Assembly: GCA_016785225.1 (NCBI GenBank)
Contig: JAFBJZ010000371.1
Coordinates: 377,001-441,000, forward strand
Origin: Psettodes erumei
Taxonomy: Eukaryota > Chordata > Actinopteri > Pleuronectiformes > Psettodidae
Reading direction: 5' to 3'
Length of the DNA stretch: 64,000 bases
A program made the translations under genes and the position numbers. Shown here in pieces: positions 1-14,245 of this stretch. The notes under the pieces were generated by a model. The model was not told the DNA's origin. It saw nothing but the letters and a program-made list of their open reading frames with translations, and made no database searches. Position 1 is the stretch's first letter; each line of letters opens with the position of its first letter.

Positions 1-580
1 TTGGGTCTTCATTTAAATTACAAATCAGGTGCAGCAACCTTCGCATGCGATCGATATATTCAACAAGATCCGAAATGAACAAAAACCAGACTCCTCATTT
101 TCCTTCGTCTTGGTTTCACTCAACTTTCTATGAGTATACTGTAAATCAGAAAAGAGACCATAATAAAATGAGTGGGGAAAGAAAGTAGACAAATAAATAT
201 ATTTTGTTTATTTGGCCAGGTTTCCATGAAAAGCACTAAGTACATTCAAACTGACCAGCAGGCGAAACATTTTCCATTTTATTGACACTGTGACATTTTT
301 GGCCCTAAACTCAGGTTAAATTTAAGATTTTTTTTTTTACCTTGTTGAATCATAAATCATCAAAACAGTCATGCTTCAGTCCACAAACCTTTCTTTCTCA
401 TAAGATGAAGCTCTATGCTGCACTTTTACACTTTGTGTAAGGCTGTAGACTGTGTGAACCTGTCTACTGCGGGAGTTGACAGAAATGACAAAACCTGAGT
501 GTTTTGGACAAAGTTTAAATGCTGTTATGAGGAAAACATTAACATTTGAGAAAAGAAGCAATCAATATGCCCTTTTTTCT

Positions 581-1502
581 TGTGTTAGGGTTGGCACCAA
601 CCCGTTTTAGTTTTTAAATGCATAAAAGAATCATCTGTTTATTGCATCAAGGCTTTTTGACTTTGTCAGGAACCCTGATTTCAACAAAATTAAACAAACA
701 TTTTTTTTTTACTACATTATAAAATGCTCTGGTTGAGATTATGTCCTGTGGTGTTAGGGTCGGTTTCAACCAGGTTCTAAACATAAGATTATAAAGCAAT
801 AATTACAGCCAAAATTGAAATCATAAGTGCACTGTCAACCAACACACTAACAGCCACCTCCTCTCCCAATCATGTGAGCTTCATGGGATGCTCATTTGTC
901 CAGTATAGCTGCAAAAAAAACACAAAAACAAAGACAGGCATGTCATAGTTTTGGAAGTAAGTGATTTCTATTGGTTTGATTTGTTTTTTTGGTTGTTGTT
1001 TGTTTGAACTTGCAAATCAATATTTTGTGTTATGACCTGTTCTGTCTTTCAGTATTTATATTAAAGTTCTATTGCTGACAAAAATATATTTTTTTTTGCA
1101 TTTTCCTGAAGAAAATATACATGGGTTGAAACTGACCCATAACACCATAGATGTTACTAGAATTATTACTTTTAAAATGAAAAAATAAACCAAGCAAATT
1201 AATTTCAGAGAGGTGTTCTATACCCCTCAGTAATATTCAGCCAACAACCTTTTATTTATTTATATGATTCTCTTGAGGTTAAGTTTTCTTTTTTTTATTG
1301 AAATCGAGAGGTATACTGATAAAAAAAAAGGCCCAGAGACCCACACCAAAAATATAAAACACAAAATTTTAATGGATAAGGAAGCCTAATAAGGTAACCA
1401 AGAGATGATAGATGATAGATATAATGATAGATGATATGTTATTGTTTTTTGTGTATTTAAAGCCGATTTAAGACACAGGTCGAAATGGACCTGTTAACAC
1501 CG
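581..1502. repeat. four scattered copies of a palindromic GGGTC..GACCC-type motif
   Basis: Copies of GTGTTAGGGT-C-GGTTTCAACC type occur at 581-610 and 749-776 on the plus strand and 1123-1147 and 1476-1502 on the minus strand. Each is a small imperfect hairpin, and spacing is irregular. Confidence 0.5.
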
Positions 1503-1794
1503 GGGATGGTGACAGAAACTTAACACAGGAGGAAGGCTACACCCCCACTTAATCAAATGCATGGTTGCAAGAGAAATATTCAAATGAATTTAGTTAGATA
1601 AGCCTTTTACGATGCAAAAATTAATATTAAGTTGTGTTGCTGTTTTTTCAGGAGGTTTTTGATGCCTTACAAAAGTCTACAAATGCATAAAAGCTTCACA
1701 ACTTATAAAAGCAGGTTCGCAGTACGACTACTGCCAGGCATATTATTGCAACTGAATTTCACAAAAGTGAAAAATCCTCAGTTTTTCACATTTT

Positions 1795-2245
1795 TAACAA
1801 CATACTATACTATTACAATTCTTTTTCTGCATTTGTAAGACACTGGACTCTTAAGTGCTTATGAAACACTATTCTTTGATGTTATTTTAAGCATATTGTA
1901 CTACAATATTTTTTCCATGTTTTCATAACATACTATACTAACATTTTTTCACATTTCTATAACATATATCATGAAGTGTGTATGAAACACTATTTTTTTT
2001 TTTTTTTTATGATATACTATACTATGGCAGTTTTCACATTTTTACAACATACTGTACTATGGTGTTTTTCGTCATTTTTATGACTTATTAGACCATGACA
2101 TTTTTTGCATTTTTAGACTTACTACTCTATGAAATTCTTATGAAAAACTATTCTATGATTCTATATTTTTATTCTTGTGTTTGTATGACATATACGATGA
2201 CATTTTTCACGTTGTTACTATATGCTACACTATTTAATCTTTTTG
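1795..2245 (+). repeat. AT-rich minisatellite
   Basis: Imperfect tandem units of roughly 50 bp built on ACATACTATACTATG followed by a run such as TTTTTCACATTTTTAT. About eight diverged units, interrupted by a long T-run near 1990-2008. The overlapping open frames are by-products. Confidence 0.65.
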
Positions 2246-2690
2246 CCTTTTTATGGCATGCTTTAACATAGCATTTATTTTTGTGTGTGAGTGTGAACAG
2301 CCCAGCACATATCTCAGTTTTGAAAAACAGAAAAATTGCAGCAGCTGTCAGTCAGTCTATCAGTTCATCAATGTGTCTCATAGTGTGACTAGGACCACAG
2401 GGTGGCCTCTCTTACCCAGCTTGCCTCTCTTTCTGTCAGAGTGATGGCAGCCATGATGACCCACTAGTACTTAAAGTCTTTGAGGTATCCAGAACAGAAA
2501 CACTGTTTCTGAACATGTTTCCTTCATAATTAAATGTGTTAAAAGATAAATAAATAAATAAATTCAAATCACTGCCAAATTTTATTTGAGGGCCAATAGG
2601 ATATGGGATGAGGTCAAGGGTCAGGGGGCTGTACCTTTCTGTTGCAGTTAGTGTTAATAATTTCTTAGATAGCCAAAGAGTTCAGTTAAA

Positions 2691-2945
2691 AGGACACAAA
2701 TGACCAAAAAGAGAAGCAAAATAGATGCACAAACATCCACAAAGACACAGAAAACAACCACAAAGATCCACAAAGGTGCATAAAGACACCACAAAGTCAC
2801 AAAACATTACCACAAAGATGCATCAAAACAATGACAGAGACACAGAAAATGACCACAAGGCTGCAAAAGTAACCGCAAAGACAGAAATTGACTAGAAAGA
2901 TGCAGAAAAACACCACAAAGTCAAAGAAAAGGACCAAGAAGACAG
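2691..2945 (+). repeat. minisatellite, CCACAAAGAY-based
   Basis: Imperfect repeats on the theme ACCACAAAGATGCA / CACAGAAAATGACC, about a dozen units of 15-30 bp. Strongly purine/A-rich on this strand. Confidence 0.6.
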
Positions 2946-5526
2946 ACACACTGCCTTGGCCTGAAGTCATAAAAACAGCTGCTGCAGACAGAAAACTCTC
3001 TCACCCTGTTTCTCAGTTTTGGCCCAGTTTTTCCTGGAGCTGATGTAGAAGTGCGACAAACAAACAAAGAAAAGACAGAAAGTTCCCCAGCACACACACA
3101 AAAGGCCGACGAGTCACCGTGTGTGTGTGTGTGTGTGTCTGTGTAGTTGCTGCTCGTTTGCTCTAATTAGAATTTCTTCAGTCTGTTCTTTCTCGAATGG
3201 AGAGAGCAAGAGCATATACTCGTTTCTTCCTCAGCAATTAATGGCTTACACATAAAGATTCCAAACAAACCAATCACTGATCAGTCGGTCCTTAAACCCA
3301 TCAGCCTCTGCTGCAGCTGATTCGTGACTTTAGACAGTTTGTCTGTTGCCGTCAAACAGTGGAATTTAATTTAATGAATTCAGTTTTATTTTTTTGCATT
3401 GCACTATATGTATATTCTATAGATTCATTATGTGCAACTGGGGAAAAGCTTACTGCCAAGCCTACTCTGTACCACAAAAAATAAAAGATAATTCAAAGAC
3501 AGTAGAGGTGCATATTGCTTTATAGTGCAAGAGTTCTTGGGTCACTGATTTTTCTTTTTTTTTTTTTTACTGAATATCGGCCTGTTGTAAGATGGCCCCG
3601 TTCAGATATAATCCATCACCATGTATTCTGAGTGTCAAGCTGCTCATATGGTTCCGACCTGCTCTATCATCAGAGCAGCAGCTGTCGGACTGACGGCAGC
3701 AACTGTCTTAGCTTCATACAAACCGTTTGTAGGTCAGAGACAAAGTGTTCCCTCTTCATCAGCGAGTAACTCAACAGCTTCAGCGCATTCATCATCGACC
3801 TGTTCCCACAGACATGATGGTGGTGATTGTGATAACAGGTAAGAATAATCTGGTGTTTTGTAATTATGAGAATATCGATTAGATTACAATGGAAAATGAA
3901 TCTTTGAGAAGAAGAAAAGTTTCTGCAGAAAATGCACTTGACACGCTGCCCTTACTAGCGCACTTAACTGATGACGACAGTTCCAGTTGAAACTAACGGG
4001 GCCACAAGATTTTGTCTGTTTAAACTCAGGGACATGGCAGAATACAGTGGCGAGCTGTCAGGACATGTAGCGTTTGCCCAGTTAAAGCTAAAAATAATCT
4101 CTGAACATAAAGGACCCGACATCACCTGTTTGCATTCATCTTGTAATTTACTGACTCCTTGTGGCCACAGTAGGTTATTGTCTATGGAAGCCAGGTCAGC
4201 TACCTGCTTTTCTCAAGGGTGTGTCTATTTGACAAGGGCTTGAGTTTATCAAGCAGAGGAGGGACTGTGGGTAATCCTGGGTTCTGACGAGCTAACGGTA
4301 GATTCCACACCAGTTTGCTGGTCCAACTTTCCTAGTTGTGGTTCTTTGGCTGCATTCATAAAAAAAAAAAAAAAATTCCCGTCACCCCGCAGGTCCAGCC
4401 CTCTGATTGGTCCAAATTAATTTAGAAGAGTAAGTTGGCCATGGTTAACCAATTACAGCCAAGAGGAGGCAGGAGCGTGATAGACCGACGGAAAAAGAGT
4501 GCTACTCAACTAGCACATCATAAAAATATATAAGTTACCATGGAAACAGAATTCCAAAGCTGTGACATGCAATCATCCACAGGCAGTGTCCAATCATGTT
4601 CCAGCTCCCTGCTCCTGTAGGCTGAATGTGATTGGCTGACAGCTCATTATCTACGTGACTGGGGCTCAGACAGCAGAACTGATTGGCTGGCCAAGAGGGA
4701 TTGGGGGTGGAGGTCGGTTCAACTTGAGTGCAAAAATGCAAATGAATGTGTTAGGGAGAATATGCAAAAGAGACGTTTCACTCAATGGACGTTTAAATTT
4801 AAATGAAATGAGTCATTTCACTTTGCTGCAGAAGGAGTCCTTCGGGACGTTTCACAACATGCGCTCACACGCACAAAAACACGCACACACACGGGTGAAA
4901 TATAACCAGAATTAGATTCACTTCACACTCTCCTGTTGTCAGTCTGATGTTACACCTGGATTCTGTCTCTGCCTGCAGCCTCTATTTTATTACGTATTTC
5001 CTCCTCTGTCTTTTGGTCAGATGTGGACAATGGCTGCGTGCATTCGCTCATGTGGACTCTGCAGCAAAACAAGGCACTGGCCAGAGAATTGCACAGAGTG
5101 CTCCTTTCATTTAAACAAATGGCCAATTACCCAAGGAAATATACCCATAAATCCAGGGAACAGGGAGCTGTACATGTGAAGAGAAGACGTCTCAGCACTA
5201 ACTGGCCACATCAGGCAATGCAACACCACAACCCCCCCAACACATAGTGCATTGGGGGCTTTAGTGTATGACTGAATCCTCATGAACATGCTGCTGTCAG
5301 TGCTGTAGTGACTGTAGTATGACAGACTGACTGTGTCCAGGAGTCGCTGGTTGTGTGTGTGTGGACAGAGTTAAGGTTGGATCTCAAGACCAAAAAGTTT
5401 TTGTTTTTTTTTTGCAGAACTTAGTTTAAAAAAATAAAATTGCTGAAATATCATTATATATAAGAAGGATGGGATAACACCAAACTCTAACTAAAAATAT
5501 AATATATTTTATTTGTGTGTGTATTT

Positions 5527-5568
5527 GTGTGTGTGTGTGTGTGTGTGTGGGGTGGGGGGGGGGGGGGG
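5527..5568 (+). repeat. (GT)n followed by G-run
   Basis: About 24 bp of GT passing into an almost pure G tract with one T. Confidence 0.9.
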
Positions 5569-7345
5569 CACATCCTGCATCCCATGCTGTTTATGTTTCC
5601 ACCACTTCAGATACACCATGAAAAAATCTGGCTTTTCAGGTTCATTCATCAGGTTGAGGTTCTGCCCTTTGTTCCAGTCAGTGGAAACAATCTTCAGATG
5701 AAGAAACCAGCCAGAGTGGCATATCACAGTCAGTTGCATCAACCCAGGATGATGCGTATGGATACTCTTTCTTTAAACACGCCCGATGGAGACAGACCGG
5801 TAACGAAACTCGCTCCACCTTCTTCAATGCGAACGTCTGCTGGTTTACTTTGTGTTTCCTCGAAGTCTTTTTTCGTTTCTCTACCTCAGCTCACTCTCAC
5901 TTCTCTCCCTTCATTCACGGCTTCACAGTTATGGGGCAGGACTCAGGGGGTCCATTCCCCCTCCAGCTCCTCCAGCAGATAAAGAAACACATCCACGTAA
6001 TGCTCCTTTTGTTTCATTCACGCTCCGATGTTTGTCTCCATTTCCGCGCTTCCCGTCTCTCTCGCTCTTCCTCCCTGCAGTCGGGCTCCACTTGTCCAAC
6101 AATTATCTCTTAGCTCGTTCAGATAAGAGCTGCTCCATATTCAGCAGACGCGAGGAGGGTGCACAGAGGAGGCTCTCTGAATGTTAAAAACGCCTTCGCA
6201 GCCACCAGGCGACCAACCTACAGCACGCAAATAACAAACTGCTGCTGCTGGAGGCTGGGATGTTCATTACATCCCATAATATGCGGGCGCAGTGCAGAAT
6301 AAATAACACAGCTACGATTTGGCCATTCTCGAAATGTAAAGATTGCCCTGCGGTGGGCGTTGAAGGAGAGATCATTAAAATCAAAAGAGTTCAACCTTGG
6401 GGGAGCAGAAATGTGCTTGGTAAATTTCATGAGTTACGCAGCCAAAAGTGTGAGGACACACGGATGTTTGAGCCAGTCCAGACCAGCACATAGAAAGGAA
6501 AGATCACCTACTAATCCTGCATCTTGTAATTTACATGCAGTGCACAGTGCGGTGGGCCATGTATGTATAGCCAGGTGAGGGGGTGGGGTGGAGGATGGGT
6601 GTGACCAATAAGCAGGAGGCTCAAGTTCACTTCCCCCCAGAGATCTGAGCAGACCGCGATCTTTCCAGTACTGAAGCGACTGATCCAAATACTGTTTGAT
6701 GAGCCACAATGACAAGCTGGCCTTAAACTTGCAGATACTTTGTAGCTATAGATAAATATAACACGAATGATGTATCGGGATGTAGAAAGACTGCTTTGGT
6801 GTTCTTGTGACGCTGATAGTCTCCAAAGCTGATAATAAAGGAGGACTTGACAAAAAGATTATTGGTTTTGATGACAGGCTCAATAATCTTCTCACTGTAT
6901 GTTGTGTCCCAAAAGTCACTGAGACAGACTGTTCTTCACTGTTTTATGTCGCTGATGCCCATATGAGAAAAAAACAAAGAAATTTAAGTTGGTATAAAAC
7001 AGAGGAACATGAAGGGTTGGTCTTAGTTGTCGTGGTGGACCTGTTTTTATCTGATGGTTCTCACAGTAGGTTCATCCTTGGGTGTGAAGGTCTAACTGAG
7101 CCAGGGTCATTTCTACAAACTGAAGGCTAAACTGTTCAACATGTTTTAATCAAGTGTGGGTAACGCAGAGCTGCAGGCCTGAGCAGGAACAGACGGACAG
7201 ACTGATGGGGAAGATGATGTTCTGACACAAATCTCTCTGTTGCTCTGCACAAGTGGAAAATCTATACATGAGCACGTCTGTGTGTGTGTGTGTGTGTGTC
7301 TAGAGGAGACTCAGAGGACAGTGACCATCATGATTGCCTGGGGCT

Positions 7346-7430
7346 AGCTGATTGGCTTGGCGTGCCGCCAGCCCCGGCCAATCAGGCGGTTGGGAACTGG
7401 CTTGATTCCCCCCACAGAGATAAAAAGCTG
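7346..7430 (+). promoter_or_regulatory. inverted CCAAT-box pair followed by TATA-like sequence
   Basis: CTGATTGGC (7348-7356) and GCCAATCAG (7377-7385) form an inverted pair 20 bp apart in a GC-rich island; ATAAAAA follows at 7420-7426. This looks like a promoter or enhancer core, but no transcript can be assigned to it. Confidence 0.3.
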
Positions 7431-10400
7431 AAAAAAACATTTTACGGCTGAGCAGAGACGACCTTTAAGCGAAGCATTCTAACACACATGAAAATTCGCA
7501 GTTTCGTATAACAAACGATCTGGTCAGCACCATCAGCCGCCCCACGCTATTTTTAGACGTTGTCCCATTGTGGTGACTTCCTGTATGATCGAGGGGGTAG
7601 GGTTGCTCATTGTGTTTTATGAAAGTGCGACAAAACAAATAAAGAATTGTTTTTAGTAAGTGCATCGATATTCTGGGAAGGATGTTTGAACTGTCTGTTA
7701 GAAATAAGAAAAACTACCATGGTGTTGGGGGATGGTAGGAAATGGTCTCAGTTATTAAAGGTGGAAATAAGGTGGAACCTTTGATGATATTGTGAAAATC
7801 TGTGGTGACAGAGCATATCAGGAGTTTCTGCGGAGGCTCAGAAAAATCACACTGCTTGTTTTGTTTTGTTTTTTCCTGAAATTCACTCTAGCAATACATA
7901 TCCCTCTCTTCCATAGGTGAGGTGTTTTTTTTGGGTATGAGTAAATCCCACCCCTTTTGTTTTTTACCCCCTTCAACTGATTCACCATTGTATTTTGCTA
8001 GTATATTAATCATTTTATGCCCATTCATCATCAAAAAGAGCTGATTGTTCCAGAGTCTCTGATGTCAGTATCTTCGCTTTGGTATCTGGGAAAGTACTAC
8101 GTTTTCTTTTCATTATTTTTATGATAGTTTTAGTCAGTATATACCTCCACACTTCATATTTATTCACCAAATGTCGTTCCATTGCACCTGGTTTAAATTT
8201 TTTTTATGCAGCAACTTTTCTGTCTCACTTTTCTGTCTGTCTGAACTTTTAATTGTGACAGTTAAATAATAAAGCGTCACTGCTGACGGCTGGGCTGAGA
8301 CAGGAAGTGAAGTGAGGACACCCAAGGCAGCAATCTGAGCAAACTGCGAGAGAGAAGGGCTGATGATGTTTGACACACATTATAGCTGGTGGACAGCTGT
8401 CACACAATTTAAGAGTGAAATTAACGACTGTATGATTCCCCGTGTACAATTACCCAACAACAGAGAAAAGTTGGGGTTGACTCAGGTGACGGCAGCAATG
8501 GTGGCTCATCCTCAGCCGTCACGGTTTTGTATTAGAACCAGCAGAGTCCACGGTGGCAGCAGGTGCTGGCCATTTGAAGGCTGCCCCACAGTGGCATCAG
8601 ATCTCCTCCTGACAGTGTGAGGAGTCACAGCACAACGAGGAGATGGATGATAACATCTCTCGGCAGAGTGAATCTCATTAACCAGCAGATGGGGTATTTA
8701 TATAACGTCTTTATTCTGCCTCTCTCCCCGTCTTCGTTCTCATTTCTCCGTCTGTTCCGTTTCTCTGAGCGTTGTCTTTTTGCTCCCTCCTCTCCTTCTC
8801 ACTCCTCTATTTTCTCCATCTGCTCATTTCTGTTTACATTTTGGTCACACAAAGCTCTCTTTCGCTCTGCCATCTGCTTCCCTCAGTCACGCTCTTGCTT
8901 GTTCAGTTGACCCAGCATCAGCCTTACCTGCATCCCACCATCATGTCTGGACCCCAACGCCACCACAGGTGACTGTGGGGGGGGTGTCACAGGCAGCATG
9001 GAGCTCCACTGATTATACACTGCACTTACAGAATCTGGCTCAGTGTTGTGTGAGTTCATAAAGTTTTATAATTCATACTGCAGTTTGCCCTTTTAATAGG
9101 TTGGAACAAGTTTTGAAAAAACTCTGGTGGGTTCATCGAGCTGGAAAGTGTCGCCATGAAGGGGGAAGAGGACAGCAACCTGTCTTTGAGCCCCAGAAAA
9201 ACAGGTTCATACTGGCGGCAGAGAGTTAAGCCTGGCGAGGGGAAGTGGACGACACCAGGAAGCTCAGAGTGGAGTGCTCCTCCCTGCAGGCATCCGATTG
9301 GTCCCAGATTCTGCAGTAGGACAGCTGTTTCAAACACTCAGTCCTGTGTCATCGTGGAGTCAGAGGAACTATTGCAAGTTCTCCGAGATGCTTTGGAACA
9401 ATGTGCCTGACAAGAATGTGAAAAACTCAGAATGTGCTGATAAGGGAGGAGGACTGCATAAAAGTTATTTGTTTTTCTTTTCCTGTTTCTTCATACTGCG
9501 TGTTGTGTCCTAAAACCCAACAAAGACAGACCTCAACATGGTCTGGAAGTCTCCTAAACCTGATTATTTATTGTCCTATTTCAAATATGTGCCCTCTTTA
9601 TCTTCTACAAGAAAAAAAGACTCATCTGCTGTGAAACACCTCATAACAATCGGGTAGTGAGTAGTAAAACAATTTACACATTCATGGAGACACTCTCCGA
9701 CAGACGGAGAGGAGAGACACCTCCAGCCACCATGAATCTGCAGTACGCAGAAAGAATTTGCTCTGCTTTTCCTAGCCAATGAGAACACAGTATGGGATCA
9801 TGTGAGACATGACCTGCAGTGGAGTGAAGTGGAACTAACAGGGCCATGTGCAAAGCTACATCACAGGTGATGGTGTCTGTTTTCAGACAAAGTAAATGGT
9901 TCAAATAGTTTTTAGTTGCAAAGTTTCACTTTTACGCCCTTAAATTATGTGTATAGTAGATATAGACACAGACTGTGAAGCAGTTTGGGGCCATAAAAAC
10001 TTGACTCCTCATCATCCTCCGTTGTGAAAACACTTTTATCATGTCCTTGCCTGACAACTGTGGGGGAAGCGAGAAACAGAGGGGTAGCAGGTCAAGACTG
10101 TGCACCTAGAGTGTCCACAAAGGTGGACCATGCAGAGAGGGGGGCCCGCTGCTGAGGTGAGGCCGCCTGTGACAAAACAGGTTGAACCATGTCAGCGCTC
10201 GTATCTGACCTGAGGACAGCTGTTTGTTTGGCCCTGACACCCCAGGAACAGAGCTGGGCTGTGCCTCATACTGAGCTCTGCGCCATATACTGTAAAACCA
10301 TTCAGCCGATGATATACAAAAGACAAATAGGTCATATCAAGGTGTTTTCAGATAAAAACACAAAGTTATGGTCCTTCATGAAACTTCAGAGTATTCACCA

Positions 10401-11131
10401 AGAACAGAAACAAAGAAAAAATATAAATAGATTTATTTAATTTGTATCCAGTATTTGGTTTTCCTACTCAGTATTTTGGTTTTTCAATTCTGTTTCCAAA
10501 CGAGGTCAGAGAAAGATAAAAGATTAAAAAGAGGAACCACAATGCTGAAAAGATGCTTCAAAAATGTCAACATAATCATTGGAAAAAACAAATTATCATT
10601 GTGGTTATCTTTATAAGACATAAAATAAACAGAGTAAAGTCTCGGTCTCAATTAGTTTAATTTATTCACATTAACAATTGACAGGGGTTTTTTCTTACAG
10701 GTAAAAAGATGATTCTGTCGAGACAGTTTGGAGTGTGATGTTAATGTTTCCAGCCTGTCAATGATCACATTCAGAGGCAGACAGACAGATGGACAGGTGG
10801 AGGTGAACGAACACAACCGACTGAATAATTAAAATGATAACAAAAATGATATATGGCTCCTCCTGTTCTCATGAAGTCAATGTGAAAACAGCTGCATAGT
10901 AATAAATGAGCCTCTTCAAACAAAAACACTGCAGAGAGAGAGAAAGACCTAATACAGAAGATTAATTAGCCTGGTTCATGGGATACACACACGGAGAGAG
11001 AGAGAGAGTTAATCGAGTAATTAAAGTTATTTTGGCTTTTTTTCCCTTTTCTTTCCTCTAAAAAACACCAACACGTTCTTTAGTTTCATCTGCAGTGATG
11101 TGGATGGCTGCTTTAGATCCAGGACCAGAAT

Positions 11132-11158
11132 CCACCCCCCACCCCCACCCCCACCCCC
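11132..11158 (-). repeat. (CCCCCA)n run; G-quadruplex-capable on the minus strand
   Basis: C-runs separated by single A bases; the minus strand, which is the sense strand of trhde, carries four or more G5 runs with one-base loops. Confidence 0.75.
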
Positions 11159-14084
11159 AAAGCAAAATATTGATATGGGAATCACTCACTTATTTAATTC
11201 CTACAACTTCGTAATGCAATATGGAATTCTCCACTCAGCTCTTGTTTGGAGCAGTAGTATGTTTGTGTGTGTGTCTGTGTGTTTGATGTACACACACTGG
11301 AGATAATACCTATTGTGGGATGTAGTGCTGTGTTCCACTGAATATCTGCCATTATAAACCTGAGTCCAGTAAACAAACAAAAGATGTCATTAGTCTTATT
11401 TTCTTATCACATATCTACTGAATATCTGCTGTTTTAAATGGTAAACTTGGTATGGTTTAATTAAACCTTAAATGGTTTATTATCTTGATAAATCAAATGT
11501 TGAGATGTGAAAAAATACAGTTCAAAAGTTCAATGCGAAATCTGCCATTTTAACCCCAAATGCAGCCAACATTAAGGTTGGACTGTCACTGTTGTGCAAA
11601 AGATTAACTATGATTCAATGCACTCATCACATTAAATTGAATGTTACCCTGTGGTATTGAATGTTCAAGTATACAAAATGCAATGCAGAATTTCATTTAA
11701 AACCTGGCATTTACATTTGACTGTTAATTATTCAATAAATTCTCTTTCAAATGAAATTTGTAGTGTCAAACCTCCAGTGAAAAACTGGCCCTTTTAACCC
11801 TGAATGCAGGCAACATCTAGGTTGGACTGTGAGAAGATGTCTTCACATGGCTGTACAGTTATGAGATTAACTGTGATTTAATCCATTTATGAAGTTAATC
11901 CTCCTTTGTCCAAGCAGCCTTCAGGCTAACGATCAGGCTCATTATGAGGATGTCATTCCTCAGCTGAAGTGTGTGTGTGTGTGTGTGTGTGTGTGCCACT
12001 GCTTCAGGCTGAACTAGTTCTGTCTTTAATAACATAAATCTGAACACGTGAACTGAGGTTAACCTGCTCAGATTCATGTTACGCACAAAACCCTAGTCAT
12101 TAATATTAGAATTTAAAGAAGGGAAACCTTCAGCACCGTTGAAGCTAAATATAAGGATTGTGGTGTTTATTTCAAGACAGTGGTGGTTACCAGGGTTATA
12201 AACAAAGCTGATAATGGTAATGATTTACCATGTTTCATCTTGACACAGCAGACTGCAGCATAAAATCAGACAGCACTCATCAAATATGATTTTATGTTGC
12301 TAAAATAATAAACAGAACAAATAGTGAACGAACAGCAGGTGGGCCAAACATTCTTAGGAAGTACAAATACCTCAACTTTGTACTTAAATTTTAACTTTTA
12401 AGTACTTGGTTACCTTGAACCCATCTCTGGCTGTAATCTAACCTGTTTGTGTGGAATGAATGCTATATTTATAGCTTTAAACATTAATTCAACGCCAAAA
12501 TGTGCGTCTGAATCAAACTTTATGAATTTTATCTGTGACTTGTTTTCGCTTTTGATTAAAGATGCTCGTGGACACAGAAGCAGTTGGCTGCTGCTTTATA
12601 GTCACTTCCTGCAGAGACAAAACAATGAGTTTGTCCCACGAGGACGAGTCTGCGGAGATCTGATTAAAACACTCGGGGGAGGGGGCAGACGTGTGGGTTT
12701 TCTTCTGAGCTGATATTAAAGCAGAATAAAGGAAACAGAAACCAATGGCTCCACGCTGAGCTCAGAGAAAAATAGTGAAATCACTTTTGTCAGTGCACGA
12801 GAAGATCAGTCAGTGATGAGAACGTGAACTGACAACTTTTCTGATCAGGAACCTGGAAATTAAAAATCCTGTCTTGTCTCTCCGTCACCCTCCTTGAATC
12901 ATGAGGTTTTAGCACTCTCTCTCTCTCTCTCTCTCCTGAGTCTGAACAGATTTCCTGGACACGCCGCAGCCACGCCATCACGACAAGTCTTTATTCAGTC
13001 ATTGACATGTGTACTAATTTGTCTTTTTAGCCACGGAGGACGGTGTTAATGACCGACTGACACATCAGCAGGTTGTTATTAGTTCGGCTTCTGTCACACA
13101 CACACACACACACACACTCACACAGATGAACCCTCTTGTCTCCTCAGTGAATGGATCATTAAGCTGTCGTGTTAATCTAACAAGTTTGAATGAAGAGACT
13201 CTGTCTGCAAACAGAGAGGCTTCTCACACATTATTGAGCTCCATGATATTAAAACTGATATGTGCAAGTGAAGAACGATACCGTTCCATTTAGATAAAGA
13301 AATAAGTGGGATGTAAGACATCCATACAAAGCAAATCTTTTCATGAACAATTGAAAAATAGGCACATTTGCGTTTTAATGGACAAAAGAGCATTAAAAGA
13401 GGTTCAGAGATCAAATATTTGCTGTTAAATGATCCTCTGAGTGACATCAAGGGAGTGATGAGTTAAAAAAAATATGGAATATATATATATATAATATGGA
13501 AAAATAAAAGATCTTATACTTTGAAAATACGATATAATACTCAAACAGATTGTTAAGAAGTTGCAGTGCTATTCCCAACCATTTAATCAATCCCCAGATT
13601 TGATTTCTTCAGCTACTGAAACTAAATTAAATTAAAATATGTCTGCCCATTCAAGCCAATAGACACCTGTAGCAGTTAGCTAGTAGTTTGCATGGCCTGC
13701 CTGCGACGTTAGAAAGTCCATCAGGCAACCTCGAAGACTCATAAGACAACCACAAATCAAGACTGACCATGATTTAAACTGTCTTGTAACCACAATGACC
13801 AAACACTTTTCAGCCAATCAGATTCTCAAATTTCAGTTTTGACATAAGGTCACTGAAACTCATTTGAACTACAGCCAGTCTGAACGACTGTTTAACACTG
13901 ACTCAGTCAGTTTCCACAGAATTGATGCAAGTCACCTGTACATTTGTGTGCGTGCACTCATGAACTTTGCTGACTCAAAGAACCACTTATTGATGTGCAG
14001 CTGATAGCGGGAAAAGGGAACAATGGTCATTCGCACCAGAATTTTTGGCAAATGAAGAAGTAGTAACAAGTGCTAAAAGGTATA

Positions 14085-14245
14085 AACAAGTATTGTCTAG
14101 TACAGTAAGTGTTTACACGTACTCACAAGTACCAACAAATTCACTTGAGTTTTGACAATTGCTAAGAGGTACTAACAATTACTAACAAGTGCTAACAAAT
14201 CCTACCACGTGCAAACGAGTGCTAACAGGAACTAACAAATACCAT
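14085..14245 (+). repeat. minisatellite with ~10-bp ACTAACAAGT monomer, array 1
   Basis: Diverged tandem units such as GCTAACAAGT, ACTAACAATT, GCTAACAAAT and ACTAACAAAT. A second array with the same monomer starts 1.5 kb further on. Confidence 0.65.

Noticed and set aside
5515..5982. Open frame of 155 codons beginning in a GT/G repeat
   Set aside because: Starts inside a microsatellite, overlaps equal-quality frames, and the remainder has no recognisable domain.
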